Origin: Cunninghamia lanceolata
Taxonomy: Eukaryota > Streptophyta > Pinopsida > Cupressales > Cupressaceae
Length of the DNA stretch: 64,000 nucleotides
NCBI GenBank assembly: GCA_027924645.1
Contig: BSBN01000809.1
Span: forward strand, 42,376,001-42,440,000
Direction: 5' to 3'
Shown here: in pieces, positions 57,492-64,000 of the stretch
Layout: every line of letters starts with the position of its first letter
How positions within the stretch are numbered: position 1 is the first letter of the stretch
Made by a program: the position numbers and the translations under genes
The notes under the pieces: model-generated
Databases searched by the model: none
Seen by the model: the letters and a program-made list of their open reading frames with translations, nothing else
Told to the model about the DNA's origin: nothing

Positions 57492-58839
57492 TGTTGGTTT
57501 TTCTTCTGAATCAGCATTAGGGTTTGCCAGTTCTAATGCACAGGCAGATTCAGCCAACTGAATACAGGAGGTTGCGTGAGCTCCTCCCCTTCACTTCTGG
57601 TTCTGCCGCACCAAGGGGGTGTCCCTATTTGATAAAAGTATGACCTTGACTAGCTTAATGACAGAAAGATATAACTTGACAGCAACAGGCAGAATACTCT
57701 CATGTAAGGACCAAGATTTGTGTAATCAAATCACAAGGTTGGCAACATTCTTGGACATGATGTCTGCTTGGGTATGAGAGCATGCAGGGATCCTAATCCT
57801 ACTCCTACAACTAACAGGTGGAAGGATGAAATGGTTTGATTTGATTTTTGGATGCAAAGCTAGACATGGTATATAACCTCAACACAGAGCTAGATCGGTG
57901 CCTATCCAGGGCTTGGAGTCAGTAGACATACACCTGTGAATGATCAGCATGAACAACTAAAACTGGATTTCAGGGGGATACGTATGATACTTGCCTTACA
58001 GATATCTCCCAATACAGAGTGTTAAGCTGTCTATACTTATGGCATCCCTATTGCAGTATACCCTTCCCAATATTCAATCTGAAAACAGTTTAATCTACCC
58101 TTTGAGCAGAAGTTAAAAGATTAAACATTCAACACAGGAATTCTATGTTCTAGAATCTCAGACATTCCTTGAATACCTGGACTCAGAAGAAAGATACATG
58201 CAAAACTGGAGACAGAATCAGCATAACACATGCAAACATAGCATTATTCATATAAGATTGACCATAAAATCAGTGGATTCATGCAAAATCGTACAACAGG
58301 AGATACATAAACTCACAAGTTTTGCTGCACAGAGCAACCAAAACCAGTTGTATCTTATTACAGAGCCAAAATGTCCAGTTTTCAACAACAACAAAATGGT
58401 AACACAGTCTGCCTATATTGGCCAGAAAGTGTACCTCACAGCAATTAATTACATGGTCAAAAATCAAAAATCCGCCAGATACAGACTCCACAAAGGAATG
58501 GCGCTCAAAAGTTATTGCAGCAACAGACAAGAGAAGCTTCGAGCCCTACGCCGCCATCTAGGAGTCTTCACTCAAAAATCGGGCGACATGATCATGTGTA
58601 CCATTTCTCTTACCCCTGCTACAGTCACCATTTATGGCTCAACCATCCGCAGCCGCTTGGAAACCGTCGCTGCGTTCAAAATGGAGCCCCCCGCCAAAAC
58701 GCACTTCGCTGCAGGTTCAAAATACACAGGGGAATAATCCCACATGCATGGTGAGGAGATCACTTCATTAGTTTAAAAGCATGGCCGCGAGCATAATAGG
58801 TGTCGAGCGCTTTTGCCACGCTCGACACATGCCTTTCTC

Positions 58840-59520
58840 TCCAAAAGCCCATCGCCAAAACTAACACCATCGGCCCGCTCCAAAAAACTCCTACCGAGCT
58901 CAATAGCCTGGCCGATATAACTTGCTTCGCATTCCCATCGGCCAGAGATGCATCATCGGGCCAACCATCCAAACCTTCGCCGATCTCATCAGTTACACCG
59001 ATGAAGCCACCGCAATCCTCTGTCGGCCAGATCAATACCGTCGGCCAAGCAAAAGATCCCTTTGCCGATAGACCACACTCTCACCGATGCACCAACGGAT
59101 TATACTCTGCTCCTTCATTGGCGAGACCTCCCACTGTCGGCCCACCACAATCCATCCTCGCGGACAACACAAGTCACGCTGAAGACCATACACAACACTT
59201 CCCTTCATCGGCCAGAGATTAGTCTATCGGCCAACCATTTCACCGTTCACCCGACAATACAACTCATGCCGATAGACCCTGGCTCTTCCCTTCCGTCGGT
59301 GTAACACACCATCGGAGCAACCAAAAAGCTTCCCGCCGATCTCAAAGGTCACGCCGACGACATCTTCGCCAGCCACACACTGCTCCTCCATCGGCCAAAC
59401 TCCTTACATCGGCGGGCCACAAATTTGCTTCGCCGATGGCCAAACATACGCCGATGGACATCCATCGGCCAGACCAAAACACTTGGAGCACTCAAGAAAT
59501 CTTTCGCCGATGAGGTCGAT
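58840..59520. repeat. ATCGG / CCGAT motif array in the B LTR
   Basis: It has the same motif and alternating orientation as in B2, with landmarks 'agttacaccgatg' (58991) and 'ggtcacgccgacg' (59347). The count and spacing differ from B2, so the array has changed length between copies. Confidence 0.8.
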
Positions 59521-59544
59521 CACTCCGATAAGACCAAAAACGTA

Positions 59545-59935
59545 AAGCTTTGAACCATTGAACTGGTTCAAGCGGATGGTTCAAAGGAGAGGTTCAACCG
59601 AGAAGTTCAACACTGAAACCAACTCAGTCAGCAACAAAAAAGCAACCCCGCGAACCCATTGAAACCGGTTCAATGGTGAGGTTCAATATTGAGGTACGCC
59701 GGCGAGGTTCAAACCTCCACAACAATACTCCATCGGCAAAACACTTCGGCCGAGACCAAAAAACTCGAAGCATCGAACTATTGAACCTTGAACCGGTTCA
59801 AAGGGTTCAAGCGGGAGGTTCAACGATACAAGATTTGCGCAAGGCAAATGCATAATATGATCCGTTAGAAGAAAAATGAACCTCGAACCGCTCAACCTTT
59901 GAACTTAGAGAAAAAGGGTTCAAGTTCAAACCAAA
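59545..59935. repeat. GGTTCAA / TTGAACC-rich block
   Basis: About 20 copies of ggttcaa, ttgaacc or close variants in 390 bp (for example 'gaaccggttcaaagggttc'), many forming small palindromes. The block is absent from the corresponding place in B2 (about 39000-39040). The second LTR of this element is cut by the window before this point. Confidence 0.8.
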
Positions 59936-60521
59936 ATGTCGAAGACACAAAAACAAACACATGCCGATGGAGAAAACATGAAGACCACCTCCTCAAGAAC
60001 TGTGATGCAGATGCTGAAAAACACTGAGGGGCCCCTAAACTTAGAACTTTTTTGGATTTTTTGGGAAGGTGCCTGCATGAAAAATTGCTCGGAAACTGAC
60101 AGTCAATTCAGGCACCAACAGTGGCTCTGATTGGGGACGTGCAGGTGCAAGACTGTAGCGAGAACCCCAGATCTCTGGGATGCAGACCAGTCCCCTATCC
60201 ATTGGGCACAGAGTCAAACTTGCACCAATCTGCATCACCAAACACATTATTTTAAAATAAACATGGTGGCCCAGGGCCACCAAAAAGGAAAAACCAGACT
60301 TTTCCTTTGTCAAACACCTGATTTTCTTTTGATTTCTTCAAATGAAGCCTAAAAGCATTTAACTGTCTGCAGCAAGCCCCTTGGCAATTATTTGTGTTGC
60401 TGCTCATTTCTTTTTCTTCAACAAATCTACAGCTAGCTTCATCAGCATATATAATTATTAGTTGTAGAATGTCATCATCATATGAGTCACTGATGTTGCT
60501 TGGAAAAATAACAGACTCACA

Positions 60522-62009
60522 TTAAACAAATGAATCCACATCAGAATTTTGCCCTTCCTCAAAAAATAAGAGCTCCCCTGTATCAAACATGCAATATTCA
60601 GGCACAAGCAACATCTCATAATCAAATTTATCTTGATGAACATACAGATATCCATCATCATCATGCACGACAGTTTTGTCATTAATGTCCACCTGAAGTG
60701 TCTCAAGAGAAGGCAGAAATAACTCAGAATGTAGCCCTACACTGAAAGCTTCATAGTCACCCCTGCAATCAACACTATCCCCAACTGTATGAGCACACAC
60801 ATTTGCAATTTTCCCATCCACCTCTGAATAGTGACCTTGTTTTTTATCTTCACCAGTGCCCTGATAATCAAAAGCAAAGTTTTCAACCTCTGCACTATGA
60901 AGGTGGCCAAAATCTTCAAGGAAACATTCATAATCAGCATCCAAATATATTTCATCATCTGAAAGGCTCACATATGCATCTGAATGCTGGCAATCACTAG
61001 CATATTCACTGCCATCCCTTGAATCAATGTTTTCTATATTCAGAGTGAAGCTCTGCATATCCACTTCATATAAATAATCAGGCATAACTGGGATATGCAC
61101 ACTGCTGCAAGACACAACTTCATGTATGTCTCTCATTTGATCAATTGGAGGGCACCTTGTGTCCGCAGGCTTGTCTTCTAAAGGCTGATAACAATCTTTG
61201 TTTTCATTATTACAAGATGTGCTTACATTTTCTACAACATTTTCTTCATGCATCACATCATGGCTGCACACATTATTTTGAAGTATATTTCCCTCTATAC
61301 AATCATCTCTCAATGCACATACTGGGAGGGCTGAAATATATTCACTTTGATAACTGCTTTGACAACTTGCAGCCATGAAACCTACTGGCATTCCATATTT
61401 CTCATTGTTTTCTATGTCCATAGCAAATTGGAAAGCCTGGTGAAGTGTGACTGGTTCTTTATCTCTCAACAGATAACTCATTTCTTCATCAAATGCAGCC
61501 AAATAAATTGTCAAGCAAAATGCATTATTAGGTCTCATATATTCAGGGATCTGCCTGAGCAATTTAATAAACCTAAGATTAAAGGATGGAACCAGCTCCT
61601 CATCTTCCCTTTGGATATTCATAAAATGTATGATTAATGAGGCCACATCAAACCTTTCACCAAACTGCCCTAGGAATGCAACTTCTAAATCTATCCATGA
61701 AGAAACTGAACAAACAGGCAAGTCTGAAAACCATATCCTAGCATCATCTTCCAATGACTGAACAAAGAGTCTCATTACTACATCTTCATCCTCTACCTCA
61801 TAATCTTCTATTAAATTACAAAATCTTTGCAGATGTTTGTTTGCCGATTCAGAATCTGATCCACTATATTTTGGCAAACATCTTCTAATTTTATTGGGAA
61901 TAATATTTGGGTAACCATATATCCCTGTGAAATTTAGGGCTTTATATCTTTCAATAAAGAATGGTCTTCTCTGAGAGCACGACCAGGCTTGCTGTTCTAA
62001 ACTCAACAT
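60522..62009 (-). CDS. Gag-like protein of element B (495 codons)
   Basis: Open from ATG 62009 to the stop at 60522. Residues about 30-210 have the retrotransposon gag pattern: CLPKYSGSDSESANKHLQRF, VVMRLFVQSLEDDARIWFSD, SWIDLEVAFLGQFGERF, LVPSFNLRFIKLLRQIPEYM and LHQAFQFAMDIENN. This part would form the capsid. The C-terminal 280 residues are acidic and Cys/His/Ser-containing but show no CCHC knuckle, and no PR or RT follows. The start is the first ATG after the PBS that opens the frame. The intact frame fits a young copy. Confidence 0.8.
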   Translation of the reverse strand: MLSLEQQAWSCSQRRPFFIERYKALNFTGIYGYPNIIPNKIRRCLPKYSGSDSESANKHLQRFCNLIEDYEVEDEDVVMRLFVQSLEDDARIWFSDLPVCSVSSWIDLEVAFLGQFGERFDVASLIIHFMNIQREDEELVPSFNLRFIKLLRQIPEYMRPNNAFCLTIYLAAFDEEMSYLLRDKEPVTLHQAFQFAMDIENNEKYGMPVGFMAASCQSSYQSEYISALPVCALRDDCIEGNILQNNVCSHDVMHEENVVENVSTSCNNENKDCYQPLEDKPADTRCPPIDQMRDIHEVVSCSSVHIPVMPDYLYEVDMQSFTLNIENIDSRDGSEYASDCQHSDAYVSLSDDEIYLDADYECFLEDFGHLHSAEVENFAFDYQGTGEDKKQGHYSEVDGKIANVCAHTVGDSVDCRGDYEAFSVGLHSELFLPSLETLQVDINDKTVVHDDDGYLYVHQDKFDYEMLLVPEYCMFDTGELLFFEEGQNSDVDSFV

Positions 62010-62222
62010 TTTGAATCAAAGATGAATACCTGGATATATGTTGCAGCATTGATAGGTTCTTTCAACAGAGTCGCCACCTCTCAAAGAGAGAACAGAATGT
62101 CAGCAAGGCACTTTTGTTTTCTGGATTCATCACCCCAGCAGAGCACCACATGGTTCCTTTTTGCTGCAACAACTTCACTGGAAACTAGATTTTCCAGCAC
62201 TCAGGTTACTTGACTCTCTCTC

Positions 62223-62342
62223 TCCCCAGCAGAGTCGCCATTTTTGTTGGTGATTCGGATGGGCACACAGATATTTCACCAGGGAGGACAAAAATAACAA
62301 TTTTCAAATCACCATCCCCAGCAGAGTCGCCATTTTTGTTGG
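62223..62342 (-). repeat. 92-bp direct duplication of the PBS and LTR edge
   Basis: The 18-bp PBS sequence followed by 'tttttgttggt' (plus strand) occurs at 62223-62250 and again at 62315-62342. The inner copy diverges from the LTR after 'tgttggt'. Confidence 0.85.
62315..62332 (-). promoter_or_regulatory. Primer-binding site of B (TGGCGACTCTGCTGGGGA)
   Basis: Minus strand, four bases from the 5' LTR. This PBS type is known from plant Tat/Ogre-lineage gypsy elements and is usually assigned to a tRNA-Arg; that assignment is from memory. Confidence 0.75.
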
Positions 62343-64000
62343 TTTTTCTTCTGAATCAGCATTAGGGTTTGCCAGTTCTAATGCATAGGCAGATTCAGCC
62401 AACTGAATATAGGAGGTTGCGTGAGCTCCTCCCCTTCACTTTTGGTTCTGCCGCACCAAGGGGGGGTTCCTATTTGATAAAAGTATGACCTTGACTAGCT
62501 CAATGACAGAAAGATATAACTTGACAGCAACAGGCAGAATACTCTCATGTAAGGACCAAGATTTGTGTAATCAAATCACAAGGTTGGCAACATTCTTGGA
62601 CATGATGTCTGCTTGGGTATGAGACCATGCAGGGATCCTAATCCTTCTCCTACAACTAACAGGTGGAAGGATGAAATAGTTTGATTTGATTTTTGGATGC
62701 AAAGCTGGACATGGTATATAACCTCAACACAGAGCTAAATCGGTGCCTATCCAGGGCTTGGAGTTAGTAGACATACACCTGTGAATGATCAGCATGAACA
62801 ACTAAAACTGGATTTCAAGGGGATACGTATGATACCTGCCTTACAGATATCTCCCAATACAGAGTGTTAAGCTGTCTATACTTATGGCATCCCTATTGCA
62901 GTATACCCTTCCCAATATTCAATCTGAAAACAGTTTAATCTCCCTCTTGAGCAGAAGTTAAAAGATTAAACATTCAACACAGGAATTCTATGTTCTAGAA
63001 TCTCAGACATTCCTTGAATACCTGGACTCAGAAGAAAGATACATGCAAAACTGGAGACAGAATCAGCATAACACATGCAAACATAGCATTATTCATATAA
63101 GATTGACCATGAAATCAGTGGATTCATGCAAAATCGTACAATAGGAGATACATAAACTCACAAGTTTTGCTGCACAGAGCAACCAAAACCAGTTGTATCT
63201 TATTACAGAGCCAAAATGTCCAGTTTTCAACAACAACAAAATGGTAACACAGTCTGCCTATATTGGCCAGAAAGTGTACCTCACAGCAATTAATTACATG
63301 GTCAAAAATCAAAAATCCGCCAGATACAGACTCCACAAAGGAATGGCGCTCAGAGGTTATTGCAGCAATAGACAAGAGAAGCCTCGAGCCCTGCGCCGCC
63401 ATCTGGGAGTCTTCACTCAAAAATCGGGTGACATGATCATGTGTACCATTTCTCTTACCCCTGCTACAGTCGCCATTTATGGCTCAACCACCCGCAGCCG
63501 CTTGGAAACCGTCGTTGCGTTCAAAATGGAGCCCCCCGCCAAAACGCACTTCACTGCAAGTTCAAAATACACAGGGGAATAATCCCACATGCATGGTGAG
63601 GAGATCACTTCATTAGTTTAAAAGCATGGCCGCGAGCATAATAGGTGTCGAGCGCTTTTGCCACGCTCGACACATGCCTTTCTCTCCAAAAGCCCATCGC
63701 CAAAACTAACACCATCGGCCCGCTCCAAAAAACTCCTACCGAGCTCAATAGCTTGGCCGATATAACTTGCTTCGCATTCCCATCGGCCAGAGATGCATCA
63801 TCGGGCCAACCATCCAAACCTTCGCCGATCTCATTAGTTACACCGATGAAGCCACCGCAATCCTCTATCGGCCAGATCAATACCGTCGGCCAAGCAAAAG
63901 ATCCCTCTGCCGATAGACCACACTCTCACCGATGCACCAACGGATTATACTCTGCTCCTTCATCGGCGAGACCTCCCACTGTCGGCCCACCACAATCCAT
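62337..64000 (-). mobile_element. B 5' LTR (partial, continues beyond the window)
   Basis: Plus strand TGTTGGTTTTTC at 62337. It aligns closely with 57492-59155 and ends with the window inside the ATCGG array. Confidence 0.9.

Larger units (their letters stand above)
57492..60120 (-). mobile_element. B 3' LTR (2629 bp)
   Basis: TGTTGGTTTTTC to GCACCAACA on the plus strand. It carries the ATCGG/CCGAT array (about 58840-59520) and, unlike B2, a GGTTCAA-rich block after it. Confidence 0.92.
57492..64000 (-). mobile_element. B: gag-only LTR element, 5' LTR runs off the window
   Basis: LTRs 57492-60120 and 62337 to beyond 64000, both starting TGTTGGTTTTTC on the plus strand. The first ends ACCAACA. 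The putative left TSD is CTGCC (57487-57491); the right one lies outside. The internal region of 2216 bp contains one minus-strand gag-like ORF and no pol. The PBS on the minus strand differs from the other elements and is of the TGGCGACTCTGCTGGGGA type. The LTRs show very few differences where compared (57500-58800 against 62345-63650), so this is the youngest insertion seen. 60121-60521 and 62010-62222 are untranslated leader or trailer without recognised features. Confidence 0.88.

Noticed and set aside
59545..59935. tRNA gene(s) suggested by GGTTCAA words
   Set aside because: No A box at the right distance, no cloverleaf and no anticodon arm could be drawn; the words are part of a repeat block.
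60121..60137. A plus-strand PBS (TGGCTCTGATTGGGGA) next to the family B LTR
   Set aside because: The gag ORF is on the minus strand, and a better PBS of a known type lies at 62315-62332 on that strand. The plus-strand match is coincidental.

Overview
The window is plant nuclear DNA made almost entirely of LTR retrotransposons. I see no intact host gene, rRNA, tRNA or CRISPR array. Long LTRs (about 1 to 2.9 kb), deep nesting, heavy decay by stop codons and Ty3/gypsy chromoviruses with a chromodomain at the C-terminus point to a large-genome seed plant. A gymnosperm such as a conifer is my best guess, but the species is not determined.

Layout. 1-3610: AT-rich LTR remnants (family E), one copy nested in an older one. 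3611-34259: a decayed gypsy element, F (gag, PR, RT, RNase H, IN, chromodomain, 3' LTR), cut twice. Its protease is split by a solo LTR (B', 4977-20075). That LTR is itself split by a complete 12.4-kb gypsy element, A (7246-19636), whose 5' LTR holds another solo LTR (A2, 9598-12029). F is cut again before its RT by gypsy element G (20405-30031), whose 5' LTR holds a solo LTR of copia-like appearance (I). Most junctions carry 5-bp target-site duplications (TSDs) that I could read directly, so the insertion order can be reconstructed.

34310-36234 is another E-type LTR. 36235-36482 plus 47732-48640 is a minus-strand gypsy pol remnant (H), split by non-autonomous element D (36483-47731). D is the most interesting object in the window. 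After a tRNA-iMet-type primer-binding site it carries a fragment that I recognise as the N-terminus of the cohesin-associated protein PDS5. This is followed by a gypsy-like zinc knuckle, acidic and coiled-coil-like stretches, an orphan C-terminal domain, and the same 3' pol tail and polypurine tract as the autonomous elements. D is interrupted by two solo LTRs (B2 and E2).

48641-49960 is a decayed minus-strand ORF of unknown origin joined to the H pol remnant. 50980-56971 is a complete 6-kb non-autonomous element, C (minus strand), with an orphan 453-codon ORF. 57492-64000 is a young gag-only element, B (minus strand), whose 5' LTR runs off the right edge.

The autonomous elements (A, F, G) and the non-autonomous ones (C, D) share the LTR start TGTNATGTCCCC, an iMet-type PBS and a GGGAAGGG-type polypurine tract. 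C and D could therefore have been mobilised by A/F/G-like enzymes (inference). Several LTR families carry dense arrays of a family-specific short motif: GCGCC in A, ATCGG/CCGAT in B, TGTATAT in B'. In-frame stops are overwhelmingly TAG, as expected from C-to-T decay of methylated CAG codons.
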